A stretch of 64,000 nucleotides of DNA from assembly GCF_037975245.1 (NCBI RefSeq), contig NC_092580.1, positions 12,493,501-12,557,500 of the forward strand. The letters run 5' to 3'. The notes beneath the pieces are model-generated. The model was not told the DNA's origin and ran no database searches. It saw only the letters and a list, made by a program, of their open reading frames with translations. A program made the position numbers and the translations under genes. Source of the DNA: Apostichopus japonicus (Eukaryota > Echinodermata > Holothuroidea > Aspidochirotida > Stichopodidae). Below are positions 10,556-21,246 of the stretch, piece by piece. The first letter of the stretch is position 1. The number at the start of each line of letters is the position of its first letter.

Positions 10556-11006
10556 CAAGGGCGGCGGAAGCACTTTTAATCTGGGGGGGCACCGACATCA
10601 AAGGGCACTTTGCAGAAATTCAATTGGACTGATGTAGTCTTATATTTAGTAACCTTTATAACTCTTATTGTATTATCTTCTTCGCGTATACACATCACTC
10701 CATCAACGCCCCCCCCCCCCCTTTCATGGAAAAAATGCATACTAGCACTGCAATATCCAAAGTTGTATGCACGACATTCTGAGCGGAGCGCCACCATCGG
10801 TTGGCGCGGAGCGTACAAGAAAATTTTTGGTTTTACAAATCCCTCAGATGGCCGGAAACGGCCCTTCCCGAGTGTTCATTCTGGTTCCCTGGCCTCTTGC
10901 TAACTTGAGACACCTCAATTTTTATGTAGAAAAAGGGCACATTTTTAACCCTGAGGAAAAGTGGGGGGGCACGTGCCCCCTGTGCCCCCCGGTTCCGCCG
11001 CCCTTG
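10556..11006 (+). mobile_element. hAT MITE, CAAGGGCGGCGGAA family, copy A only
   Basis: The ends are CAAGGGCGGCGGAAGC and GGTTCCGCCGCCCTTG (perfect inverted core CAAGGGCGGCGGAA), with the 8 bp target duplication GGGTGGGG (10548-10555, 11007-11014). An 8 bp duplication is the hallmark of hAT transposition. Copy B lacks the element at about 35,195. It is 451 bp with no transposase. A sister element in opposite orientation is at 12065-12716, and a left-truncated one ends at 48,614. Confidence 0.87.
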
Positions 11007-11401
11007 GGGTGGGGGTAAAAATATTTAGGAGACAGCAGTTGGGAACATTTTATAAAACCATAACACTACCACGAAGATGAGTTTTGCAAACTATCGTGTG
11101 GAAGTGATACGTTTCAAGCTAACGTGGTTGTTTTCTCCAATTTGGCAATTTTCGCCTGCGATCTGTTCTTCTTCTTGTATTGTATTCATATTGATACATT
11201 AGACGTTTGAACATGAAACATGTTCTGGTGAACGCAAAGTGCGAGGGCAGATATAGCGAGCAGGTTTTCATTCCCTGTCGCATAAACTTTTATTTTATGG
11301 AGTTCCGGTTGTTTGTGGGTTGACTGTTATTGTACTGACCATTACATTTTAGGTCAGGTGATTACCATGGTGATACACTTTATAGCGTTAATAGCTGTGG
11401 T
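11007..11401. other. Non-coding spacer
   Basis: Aligns with copy B at 35,200-36,866, where it is interrupted by two insertions (35,334-35,414 and 35,602-36,769). No gene is seen. Confidence 0.5.
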
Positions 11402-11741
11402 CATAGGCGTAGGAGCCTAATTTGATTTGGGGGGCTGTAACGACTTGCCCGAAAAATATTACCACAATTTTTCGCGCATTCATCGATTATTACATCGCAT
11501 GCCAATAAAATACAATCATTTTCCTTGTTATTACCCTTCCATATTGGTTACAATTATTGGGGAAGTCGTTACAATATATTAATGATCATAATAATATAAG
11601 TTTAACCATTGAAAACACATTGCAATTGTTTCTTCTTTCAGTAGGTGCCCAAAAAATTCTCAGCATATTGCCTGAATTTTCACAAAACTTTTGGGTTGGG
11701 GGGCTGCAGCCCCCCCCCCCCCCCCGCCTCCTACGCCTATG
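11402..11741. mobile_element. hAT MITE, CATAGGCGTAGGAG family
   Basis: The ends are CATAGGCGTAGGAGCC and GCCTCCTACGCCTATG, flanked by the 8 bp target duplication GCTGTGGT (11394-11401, 11742-11749). It is 340 bp and has no coding content. The same insertion is in copy B (36,867-36,941) but only 75 bp long, so B lost the interior and the insertion predates the duplication. Confidence 0.87.
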
Positions 11742-12064
11742 GCTGTGGTGAGTCGATTAGGTACCATTCGTATTGCAGTGTTACGTTTAATGATTTCACT
11801 GTATAATATGTCGCATTTCCACATATTTATTGAGAGAAGCGCCTGTTTTAAGATAAAGTTCAGTCGCTAACCAATCCACAAGTCAAAATAAAAATGAATG
11901 TGAAGAAATACTAAGAAAATGCTGCAACTTAGTAAATGTAAATCACTGGTTATGTAAATTACTGGTTATGTAAATTATGCATATGTGATTTACTTATTAC
12001 TCTCAATCCTAAACTTCCTTTTAATATAGGCCTAATAATCATACAAGTTGAGAAGCCATATAAC
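11742..12064. other. Non-coding spacer between two MITEs
   Basis: Shared with copy B (36,942-37,240). A short phrase, GTAAATTACTGGTTAT, is repeated near 11,950. No gene is seen. Confidence 0.5.
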
Positions 12065-12716
12065 CAAGGGCGGCGGAACCGGGGGGCACAGGGGGCACGT
12101 GCCCCCCCCCACTTTTCCTCGGGTTAAAAATGTGCCCTTTTTCTACATAAAAATTTAGGTGTCTCAAGTTAGCAAGAGGCCAGGGAACCAGAATGAACAC
12201 TCGGGAAGGGCCGTTTCTGGCCATCTGAGGGGTTTGTAAAACCAAAAAATTTTTTCTACGCTCCGCGCCAACTGATCGTGGCGCTCCGCTCAGATAGTCG
12301 TGCATACAACTTTGCAAATCCTGGATACGCCCCTGACTTTTAATGAATTTCTGTGGGTCAAACTCAAAGCTATTTCGAATGGAAACATTTGTTAAGATAT
12401 TAACAAGAAATAAACTCTAATTCGAAAGATTCCTACATTAGCAACTAGCATGATTTCACCTCATTTTGTCTCAAAAGAAAACTTGTTCCTTGTTTCCCAA
12501 TTTGCACATTGGATATTGCAGTGCTGGTATGCATATTTTCCTTGAGGGGGGGGGGGGGGCGGGTGTTGATGGAGTGATGTGTACACGCAAATAAGATAAT
12601 ACAATAAGAGTTATGAAGGGTACTTAATATAAGGCTGCATCAGTCCAATCGAATTTCTGCAAAGTGCCCTTTGATGTCGGTTCCCCCCCAGATTAAAAGT
12701 GCTTCCGCCGCCCTTG
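12065..12716 (-). mobile_element. hAT MITE, CAAGGGCGGCGGAA family, copy A only
   Basis: The ends are CAAGGGCGGCGGAACC and GCTTCCGCCGCCCTTG, with the 8 bp target duplication CATATAAC (12057-12064, 12717-12724). Copy B keeps a single CATATAAC at about 37,245. The interior matches the 10,556 element in reverse and is longer (652 bp). No transposase is encoded. Confidence 0.88.
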
Positions 12717-12821
12717 CATATAACAACAGGTGATATGTCGACATTTTAGTGCGCTGTTAATAGGGTTTAACCTATTGCATGTATATTTTGCAGTACCAAA
12801 GTCCAACATCATAAAATATCC

Positions 12822-13153
12822 CCCCCCCCCCAATCACTCCTCTTCTTATAGCTCTCTTCCACCCTTTTTCTCCACACCTTTCTGTCTTTGTCCTCCTCCA
12901 GTTTATTCCCTACCCCCTTCCCTTAATCCTCTTTGCCCCTCCACTGTTTATCTCCTACCTCTCCTCTTCCCCTGTTGGTTTCTTTCTTTCTTCTCTCTAC
13001 TAATCCCCTTAAATCTTTCTCTTTGTGTTCACCATGCTCATTAACCTGTCTGTATTATGTGTTTGTTTTTGTCCCTTCTGTTACTGTTACTTGTCATTCA
13101 GCTTTTGAAGAAGATCCTGCTAGGATCGAAACGTCAGGCCATCTTACTTGTAC
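12822..13153 (+). mobile_element. Retroposon with 16 bp target duplication and hammerhead-like end
   Basis: A C-rich, then pyrimidine-rich, 332 bp insert flanked by perfect 16 bp direct repeats beginning ACATCATAAAA (12806-12821, 13154-13169). A long target duplication indicates target-primed reverse transcription. Near its 3' end, at about 13,106-13,132, it carries TGAAGAAGATCC-TGCTA-GGATCGAAAC, a stem-loop between a CTGANGA-like box and GAAAC. This resembles the hammerhead core known from Penelope-like elements, although the first C of the box is T here. Copy B holds the same element at about 37,325-37,707. Confidence 0.6.
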
Positions 13154-13387
13154 ACATCATAAAATATCCTAAAACTAACAATGCATGACATCGCAGTTGT
13201 AGATATAACATCGAATGAATCCACAAGAACTGTTGTCATCCATGACAATTTCAGGGGAGATAACATTTCTATAGCTTACAATCCTCCAATAGCAATGGTT
13301 TATGTAGAAAAAAAGAATATGCATTTATATAAACAGATTAAACAGAGATGGGAATAACAGAACGGTAAGGTGAGAAATGTCCTTGTA

Positions 13388-13388
<1 letters not shown>

Positions 13389-13439
<51 letters not shown>

Positions 13440-13480
13440 TATATATTTATATATATATTTATATTTATATATATTTATAT
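13389..13480. repeat. (TA)n microsatellite
   Basis: A nearly pure TA run with later TTTA interruptions. The shorter allele in copy B is at about 37,946-37,996. Reading frames across it are artefacts. Confidence 0.95.
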
Positions 13481-13499
13481 ATATTGAACGAAAAAAAGA

Positions 13500-13780
13500 G
13501 ATTTCATCTCAAAGTGTCACCATGGCAACCAACTGCCAGACCATGCTAGGAATAAGGTCAAAGTGCAGGCAGCACATCACCCTCCCCTTAGTTGCATACA
13601 AAACAAAGGGAATGATCCACAGCCCCATCCTATCCCTATCCTCCCCCCAAAATGGGGTGCATGTTAACCTCTACATATATTTAGTGTTATCAGATATGGC
13701 ATTCATTGTTTTTAAAGTCTTTATCTGGTGTAAAAGAAACAAAATTATGCAATCGATAAAGTAGGCAGCTCCCAATGTGA
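13500..13780 (+). repeat. Single unit of the ~0.4 kb repeat
   Basis: Contains the family landmarks: CCTCTACATATATTTAGTG, a C-rich stretch and GCAGCTCCCAATGTGA. Present in copy B at 38,020-38,290 and several times at 58,610-60,130. Confidence 0.7.
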
Positions 13781-14200
13781 GCTCTCTAAGACAAATGTGT
13801 GGTGTAAATATTATGTATTGAACAATAAGTAAATTTTAATGAAAAATTCTTTGTAGAAAATTGGCAATGAACAGTCACATAACAACAAGAGAACAGCTAG
13901 AGTAAACAGGATTTATTCACTGAAAGACGGAAGTTTATCCTTATGATCAGATATACACATTTTAATGAATCACTCATGGTACAATGTTTGCATTGTGCAT
14001 ATCATGTAACAACAATGTATCAATCATGTGTATTATAAAAGATGAAAGACTGAGCTGATAAGAAAAGCTTGTGAAATTTATTTTAATTATTATTTGAGAT
14101 TCTTCCAAATGAGCATCACATTTATAGTAGACTGTCAATATTGCATGTATTAAAACATGAAAGTTTGTACTGATTAGAGATAACATTTCACATTAATTAA
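13781..14200. other. Non-coding, shared by copies A, B and the 61.6 kb fragment
   Basis: AT-rich. It aligns with 38,291-38,699 and 61,655-62,080. If the finger exon at 14,201 is real, this is downstream of its stop codon. Confidence 0.5.
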
Positions 14201-14361
14201 TCAATGGTGGTAAAGTGATAGAAATAAACAGTGTTTTAAACAGCAGTGGAAATGGTTCTTGATTTCTTTTTGCGGAGTAAGCTGAGATCCAGCCAAGGTC
14301 TTTGAACAGAATGGGTAGAATCTCTGTGGACTCCCTTGTCTTTTCTGAGGAGGTTTATAAG
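14201..14361 (-). pseudogene. Candidate terminal exon, CxxC...HxxxC finger, first Cys lost
   Basis: On the minus strand a good acceptor (CTAATTTACAG) is followed by an open 53-residue stretch ending in TGA. It starts LINLLRKDK and contains FYPFCSKTLAGSQ and IKNHFHCC. In copy B the same place reads FCPFC, giving C-x2-C-x17-H-x3-C, which resembles a UBZ4-type ubiquitin-binding zinc finger. In copy A the first cysteine is tyrosine, so the finger should not fold. The exon follows in phase from the candidate exon at 18,842-18,901. The gene is not identified. A chance ORF remains possible, although the acceptor and the frame are conserved between copies. Confidence 0.4.
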
Positions 14362-15054
14362 CTGTAAATTAGAAGTAAAACAAATGACAAATTACACTTA
14401 TACCAGGGTTGCAAAAGCATTGGTATCACTCACAGTCACCACACACTGCCCAATTACATTCACTGTACACAGAGCCAATCATTAGCGATATAGACATCGA
14501 TAACTTCTTTAATTAAAAATAAATATAGATTTCAATAAATTTAGATAGTGACACTATCACAACTTTCAGGAATGTTCCCAGTTCCATGCTTCTATCGTCA
14601 GGTTCTGGTGTAAATTTTCCTGTGATGTATATGATTCCTAGTTAAATTACTTATGAACTCTGGTTGGATTATACATCTACATTAGCCATGTTGCAGTTCA
14701 GACTGATTTAAGGGACAAGAGGTTTTACAGTTTAGTTAGTCCAGGTTTGTTCAATGTGTGTGTTTTCACTACTTGATTTCACATTGCAAGTAAACCAATA
14801 TTACATGTGAGTGAGCGGTCAGCAATGTTGTGTAATAATGGTTAGTAACGATGATAAAGTGAATGAATAATACAGGCTTCTACATTTAAAAAAAAAACTT
14901 AAGTTCTGTTTTACTACACTAAGCTATGTTTCAAACTTTTACTCCGGCTGACCCAAAACAAACCATGATGGCAATCAATCTGAATTAACATCGACATGAA
15001 AACTATGAGCTCTGAGCTACCTGGTTGACTATGCTTTTACTCTCAATGCGATTT
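14362..15054. other. Non-coding or intronic, no feature seen
   Basis: Shared with copy B (38,862-39,540), with small indels. If the minus-strand exons are one gene, this is intron sequence. No motif is recognised. Confidence 0.4.
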
Positions 15055-17340
15055 GGCATTGCTTCACTACATACCAGGGGTTGAGTAAGGGTAAATGTAG
15101 GAATTGAACAGAAAAAGGGAGGGTTCTTTAATGTGGGCTAACATAGTACATAAATGAAATATCTAGTACTGCTACCGTTGACCTTAAAGTTCAGGCTAGC
15201 CAGAGCAATGGAAGTCAAGGTGTCCATGACCCCCCCCCCCACCCCCACCCTCATTAGTTTCATGACAGAAGACAATGGATATATGTTTCACAGCCCTGCA
15301 CCAATAATTCTCCCCATTGCAAACAGGGTAAAAAGGGTCTATGTTAAAGGTATGCTGTATTGAACCCAAATATGCAAGATTTTCAAATATAGTCAACTGC
15401 ACATTGTCAAACTTCTTTTACTCTTCATATTACCACCCTGAAGGTAATCAACCTCACTGGGACATTCAGCCATCTTTTTTGCTAATTTAGAATTAATTTG
15501 GGGGAAATTTAGAGATTAAATGCCTCCAGGAAAGTGCTGTTTGAAATCTTATAGCAATTATAGCGTCCTATAGTTTGGACCTATACACCTTTAACCTCTA
15601 CACATTGAGTGTTTTAGTAACAAAATCAGGCAATCAATAAAAGAGGCAGCCCTCAATGTGAGTTTGCTTTGGTTATGCATATCAGGGGTGGAGAAGGGGT
15701 GAGGGTAGAGATCAATGAGAAAAGGGGACGGAAAATATTGTGGGTTGGGGTAAGTTTAGTACATATAGGCAAATGTATTAGTGAAGTATATAGGAATACC
15801 ACCTTTGACATTAATTTAATGGTCAGACAGAAAAAAAGGAGGGCAGAGATATATGGAAGGGGGGGGGGGGGGGGGTGAGGCAGAAAATCCCCAGGTGAAA
15901 AAGGTTTGAAGCAACATCAGGACCGCCAACAAGTATACTGTTAGCTTCCAGTAGGTTTGTTTAGCAGGCCTGCCCCCTCCCGCAAAGATTCCCATTTGAA
16001 GAAGGAGCATTGCAATATGGTTAAATAGGGTCTATGCAACCTCTACACATTGACTTTTATCAGATCTAACAAGATGAGGCAATCAATAAGGGAGGCAGAT
16101 ATTAATGAAAGTCTGCATTGATTCTATGTCAGGGCTGGAGGAGGGGTCAGGATAGAGATGTTCTGAACAGAAAGGTGAAGTTTTGGAATGGGGATACATA
16201 TACAACATGAAATACATAACCAGCACTAATACCTAATTTGAAAAGTCATTTGACTGTACAAGTCAGGTAGAGAAAATGGTAGGGTGGGGCAATTCGCTTA
16301 GCCAGAGGGGAAGGGGAAGGCAGAATGTCCCTATCCCCCCCCCCCGCAAAAATAATGTGAAAATAAAACCAGGACCGCCAACAAGTGGACCCTTCGCTTC
16401 CAGGTGGAAGCCCGCAATAATTCCCCCAATTTCAAATATTAATAAATGGGGTCAACGTTAACCTCTACACATTGAGCATTGCAGTATTAAAATGAGACAA
16501 TCAATAAAGGAAGCACCTCTCAATTTGATTTTGCTTTGGTTCACTGCATACCAGGGGTGGAGAAGGGTGTAAGGGTAGAGATTAAAAAAAAACGTGACAA
16601 AGATATTTGGGAGTGGGCATTAACATATATTACATATAGGCAATGGTATATTAGAGAAGAATATCTAAGAACACTACAAATAAACCGGTTAGATAATAAA
16701 AAGAAGAAAAGTAGGGTAGGGATATATCCTGTAGCTCAAACAAGGGTGGGGGACAAAGGGGGGGAGGGATAAATCAGGACTACCAAGAAGTCTACCCTTG
16801 GCTTCCAGATGAAAGCCAGCTGGGGGAACATTTCATAGCCCACAATGAATCCTTGCGGCCCATTGCAAATATGGATAATGTTAATCTCTACATAAATTGA
16901 ATGTCATTAGTAACATAATACGGCAATCTATAAGGGAGGAAGCTTTCAATATAATCTTGCATTGGGTCTGTACAACAGGTTTGGAGGAGGGGTAGGGTAG
17001 AGATTGAAGAGAAAATGGGAGATGTTTTGGTGTGGGGAAACATTGTTTAGTATATACATGCTATAGTAATAGCGAAATGTCCAGCACTGCTACTTTTGAC
17101 CTTAATGCACAGGTTATCCAGAGCAACGGAGGACAAGGCACACCCCATCCCTTGCCATTTGTTGCAAAACAGAAGCAAAGGGATAAGTTTTCACAGCCCC
17201 CAATGTTTCTCCCCATTGCAAACGAGGTAAAAATGGGTAAATGTTAACCTCTATACATTCAGTATTGCCAGCAGTAACAAAATTAGGCAATCAACAGAGG
17301 AGGCAGCTCTCAATGTGATTTTAAAGGGGTGGAGTGAGTA
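15055..17340 (+). repeat. Tandem array of ~0.4 kb units
   Basis: About six diverged units recur with spacing near 380-430 bp. Each has, in order, AACCTCTACACATTGA, then AGGCAATCAATAA-GGAGGCAGC-TCTCAATGTGA, then a purine-rich GGGTGGAGAAGGGGT-GGGTAGAGAT segment, TAGTACATATAGGCAAA, and a C- or G-run followed by CATTGCAAA-ATGG. Runs of C or G differ in length between units. Equivalent arrays are at 39,630-41,440, 58,610-60,130 and 62,270-63,480. Short frames in the array are not genes. Confidence 0.8.
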
Positions 17341-17571
17341 TTCTAACTGGGCATAAAACAATTTCTAAAAAGTTATTGAATGAAATTAACAAACAATTAC
17401 AGATGTCAGATATACACTATTAACATGAAGATTACGCACTAGAAATCCCAAATGCATGTATGAAAGGCAATAGGATGTATTCAGTGGTTTAATAATTGGA
17501 TTCTAAGCAGTACTCTATTTGCCATTTTCTAATTTATTTGGTATTGACTTGTCAGCTTTAGCAGTTTAGGA

Positions 17572-18181
17572 TATATTATTCCTTTGAACATTTCATCATG
17601 GGACTGGTTTAAGTTTAAAAGAATAGTCCAGGTCAAATTTCCTTTTTGCTATGTGAAAGAGGAACATAATCTATTAGCATTCTATTGAAATTTGCATTCA
17701 ATTCCTATGTACTATTTTTGAGATATTGACAGTTGAAGTTATCTAATATCCTACCAAAAGTGAACTTGAAGCAAACAGGTGTGATGTCATAGTTGCACAC
17801 TGACAAATAATGTATTGATTTTTCTTTATTTTTCAGTCTATTGATTTGACTTTGAATTGGATAAGGTTACTAGTTTGTCTACAGGGGATGTAAAGTTGAA
17901 ATTATACCAATACCTATGGTACATTCACATTATGGATGAATCCAACTGTGGAGTATAAAATTAGACGTAAATTTTAAAGGAAAACGAAACATTATGTATC
18001 AGTGTGCAACAATGATGTCACACCTGTTTGCTCCAAGTTCACTTTTGGTACGTAAGGTGGTAACTTCAACTGTCAATATCTCAAAAACGGTACATAGGAA
18101 TTGAATGCAAATTTCACCAGAATGCTTAGATTATGTTCCTCTTTAACATATCAAAAAGAAATTCTGGAATGGAATAATATA
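17572..18181. mobile_element. Fold-back (long inverted repeat) element
   Basis: The left arm (about 17,572-17,815) and right arm (about 17,985-18,181) are inverted copies, including AGGAACATAATCTA / TAGATTATGTTCCT and GTGTGATGTCAT / ATGACATCACAC-type matches. A roughly 170 bp centre separates them. The outer ends read TATATTATTCC...GGAATAATATA, compatible with a TA target as in Tc1/mariner MITEs. Copy B has the same element with a hAT MITE inserted in its centre. Confidence 0.7.
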
Positions 18182-18185
18182 TGAA

Positions 18186-18841
18186 GCAAACATGTATGAG
18201 TTATTACACATTATATCAATGTCAAAATTAAGTTTTTTCAAGGTGATCCTAACAGGTTTAGTTCATGCACTATCCTACTAGCTCAATTGACACATACAAA
18301 AGTGACTGCATTTCAATTTGCATTATTTGCTTTGCAATTTTAAAGAGATATCTTATAGTCTTTAACACATTTACGTAGTCCAAGATTTATCCTTTTATTT
18401 AATTTCTATCTTTAAATGGGGTTGCATTAAAAACATTTTAGATTTGAATTAAGTATAATAAAAGAGTATTTTAAATAGTCCAATACTAAATACACAAAAA
18501 AAAACTGTATTTTATATGAAATAGATTTGTTTTCAAACCAATGAACTTAAACCAACAGTCAGTCAACTTTTGACTGGTGAGCCAGCAAGATAATCAAGCA
18601 CTCAGCCATGCACAAACTAATTACCAGCCAATCCCATGCTCTCCCCCAGCCCCCCCCCCCCCACCCCCTCACACACACACTCACACCTCCAAAGAAATAC
18701 AGTCTTTAACTCTTCAGAGCTAAAGACAGCTGGTGTTCTTTGTGAGACTCTTTCCATAATGTCTGCTACTTACCTAACAAGACTTATAAAACAATTTTTT
18801 CCGACACAACAGAATGGAAACAAGTGATAACAAAAACTTAC
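18186..18841. other. Non-coding, largely missing from copy B
   Basis: No gene is seen on either strand apart from the exon beginning at 18,842. Sequence from about 18,236 onward is absent from copy B. A C-rich run followed by CA repeats lies at 18,645-18,690. Confidence 0.45.
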
Positions 18842-18901
18842 GGGTATTACAGAGCTATCTCTGACATCATTTTCTGTAGGTTCTTCCTCATTTTCTGACT
18901 G
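18842..18901 (-). CDS. Candidate 60-base exon, acidic linker, minus strand
   Basis: Minus strand: acceptor TTTCTCTTTAG, then 60 open bases encoding QSENEEEPTENDVRDSSVIP, then donor GTAAGT. Both splice sites are canonical and the exon is phase 0 at both ends, so it joins in frame to the finger exon at 14,201-14,361. The peptide is acidic and probably disordered. The acceptor could be 3 bases further in. The exon is absent from copy B because of a 1.46 kb deletion. The gene is not identified. Confidence 0.4.
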
Positions 18902-20158
18902 CTAAAGAGAAACAAATACACCTCATTTGATTTGAATATAAATGATATTCAATGCACTTTACAAAATTCATGTAAGTAGAGATATGAAGGAGTATGGGGA
19001 GGGCAGGGGGGAGGGTCAGGTACTTAACGGCACTTTGGTAACTTCTCTAGAATTACTGTTGAACATTACCAGATAGAACATAACATAAAGGAATCTTAAC
19101 AACTAATAACTACTCCAATGTTGTTTTTTAATTTGGGAAATTTGCATTAACTTGTGCATCATTAATTTGAGCTTGTGTGCATAATAACATCACACAAAAC
19201 CTTACAGTTTTGCATGAAAATTGGGCTGTGAATCAATTGAGATGTAAGATGCATACATCTCCCATGATCACAGAATTTACAATCAATTTACAAATTGTAT
19301 CTTAAAGATCTGTACTCACTGGCCCCATATTAAGCATGCTATCACTTACAAAGCTTATGAGATTACATACTAGCTGTAGACTGTAGTGGTCGGAAAAAAA
19401 GCTCTGACTTCAAATTAGCCAAGAAATACACCATCCTTCCTATGTGTTTCACTAGTATGTGTTCTTCTGGTACAGTTCAGTTTGTAAAGACTATGAAAAT
19501 AATAAATGTTGTTTCACTGATCAATTCTGAGAGGTTCAGATCATTGCCCAGCTTGACTTGAGCCATATTTCATTCCTTTTATTTTGTTTTATCACAACAT
19601 AAGTATGACATGTAACATAGCAGGAGATAAGAAACAAAACTTGTGAAAGGAAGTGAACTAAAAAACCTATGATAGGGCTTGTCTGGCAGTGACACTCACT
19701 GAAAAAATACAGAACTTTACAATTAGAATACAGAAAAACAAACAGAACCACCCCCCCTTACCCCCTCAGTGTGTCAGTGTACTCTTTTGTAACATGACCT
19801 TTTTCTGCTGCACCTATGGAGTAAATCACCGCTGAAGATAAACAATTGAGTATGCACATTAGAACAACAGGACAATTGTGGCTAATGAGTTTAGGCATAT
19901 ATCAAAGTTAGGGAGACTTTATCTTTAGAGGGCCTCTGCGTAGACTATACTGCCTATAATACGTGTTTGTGTCAAAGTGTGCTGAACACATCTTCCTCTG
20001 CAGATGGTGGGAAACACCGAGAGTGAGAAAGTCTCTGCAAGTGCTACTTACAAAAATAATCTAAAGCCTGCAGCACTTTTCGTCAGTTTGATGACTGGGA
20101 AACGCAAATACATACAAACTTGTGGCATGGACTATTAGACAAAGAACATGATACTAAC
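18902..20158. other. Probable intron sequence with one weak exon candidate
   Basis: On the minus strand, 19,762-19,831 is bounded by acceptor TTATCTTCAG and donor GTAAGG, and it is open in one frame (VIYSIGAAEKGHVTKEYTDT). In copy B the same frame has a TAA. Its phase does not fit the 18,842 exon, so support is weak. Nothing else is recognised. Confidence 0.3.
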
Positions 20159-20300
20159 TTCTCTGGTGCTTTGACTATCTCCAGAAAAGGTAGATTGCAA
20201 GCCTCCGCCAGTTGAGGTACGACTTCAGTGACTGAGACAGCGTCCGTTCTTCCTGTGTTAACTGACACCTCGGGTGGCTTTGCAATCATGAGTAAACCAT
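20159..20300 (-). CDS. Candidate exon, RluA-type pseudouridine synthase-like
   Basis: Minus strand: acceptor GATATCTGCAG at 20,301-20,311, then an open exon whose product begins GLLMIAKPP and includes SVTEVVPQLAEA and EIVKAPEK, followed by a possible donor GTTAGT. The pattern LxxIxKPxGxxV...S(V/I)xxVLPxLA...VxAPxK resembles the N-terminal part of the catalytic domain in RluA-family enzymes, closest in layout to mitochondrial RPUSD3. The G of KPPG is E here (KPPE) but G in copy B. The rest of the catalytic domain was not found. In copy B this exon is inverted in place. Confidence 0.5.
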
Positions 20301-21129
20301 CTGCAGATATCAATTTATAAATCAAAAACATTTAGGTAAAACAATTAAGAAAGTATATTAATACATATATCAAGGGGACATTAAATGGCAGTCTCCAAAC
20401 TGGAATGCCTGCCTCATACTTCTCTGAACACTTATCGAAATGAGAAGACTTGCTATCTAAGCTAGTATTTGTATCCGATCATCTCATGGATAGTGTTTAA
20501 AATGATTTACTGAAACTTTGGATTCACTAAACTAATACTTTGATATACCCTCTCATTATACTTCTGATGCAGTCTACAGTGTACTACAAGTACAAGCTGA
20601 ACACTAGCAGTCTCAGGCATGTCTATATGATTTGTATTTTACCATTACATCAAATACAGTGTAAACTCAAATAAAATTTTGTATCGAAGATCGAAAAGCT
20701 ACATATCGTAAAGTGAACTGACTACCATCGATGTTAAAAGATGGTCAGGTTCTAAATGAACTGAATGATTTGTTTTCTGCCAAACTTGTTGGTTAAGAGA
20801 AAAGCGTTTGTTTCCTAGTTGGGCCTGTGCCGTTCTTGTAACAATGTTAAAATTCACTTTTTTATTTCTTTCCAATATTTGTAAATATATTCCAAATATT
20901 GTATTGTGTATAAATTTGTGTAACCTTAAATGCTTTGTACAGCGACATTGTCAACATAACCAATAAAAAGTAATGGGAAGGTAAGGAAACAGATGTGAAG
21001 CCTTTATGAAAACAAATGTTTGACTTTAAGATCTTTAACAACCCTTCTTTATTCTCAGGTTATTTAGTGTTGGACTGGTCAACATGGATAAGAGATTCTC
21101 GCTGAACTTGTTTCGACTTTGATGAATAC
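20301..21129. other. Probable intron, no feature seen
   Basis: Copy B has a shorter version (43,824-44,314). No exon with convincing splice sites is recognised, although the phases of the flanking exons require at least one more between them if they belong to one gene. Confidence 0.35.
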
Positions 21130-21246
21130 CTTGCAGTGTGAATCTTCCTTGCAAATCTAATCTCAGACTTCTGCCATGATTCCTCCAGTTGGACATGCAG
21201 TAATCTGCTGCAGCATTGACCCAGCCTCACACTCATTTCAGGTTGT
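21130..21246 (-). CDS. Candidate exon 2, minus strand
   Basis: Acceptor CTTATTTTCCTGTAG precedes the exon. A possible donor GTATTC follows at 21,129-21,124, and without it the frame reads on to a TAA at 21,060. The product includes MSVRLGQCCSRLL and is rich in arginine and serine, compatible with a mitochondrial targeting segment if MSVRL is the true start. It also joins in frame to the exon at 23,229-23,278. In copy B the equivalent exon has an extra base that breaks the join. Gene identity is unknown. Direction and position suggest the same gene as the pseudouridine synthase-like exon. Confidence 0.45.

Noticed and set aside
12730-13172. Proline/serine-rich frames of 79-104 codons
   Set aside because: They are products of the C-rich and pyrimidine-rich retroposon body, with no conservation of frame in copy B.
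19762-19831. Minus-strand exon candidate with good splice sites
   Set aside because: Its phase does not fit the next candidate exon and copy B has a stop, so it is mentioned only as a weak possibility.
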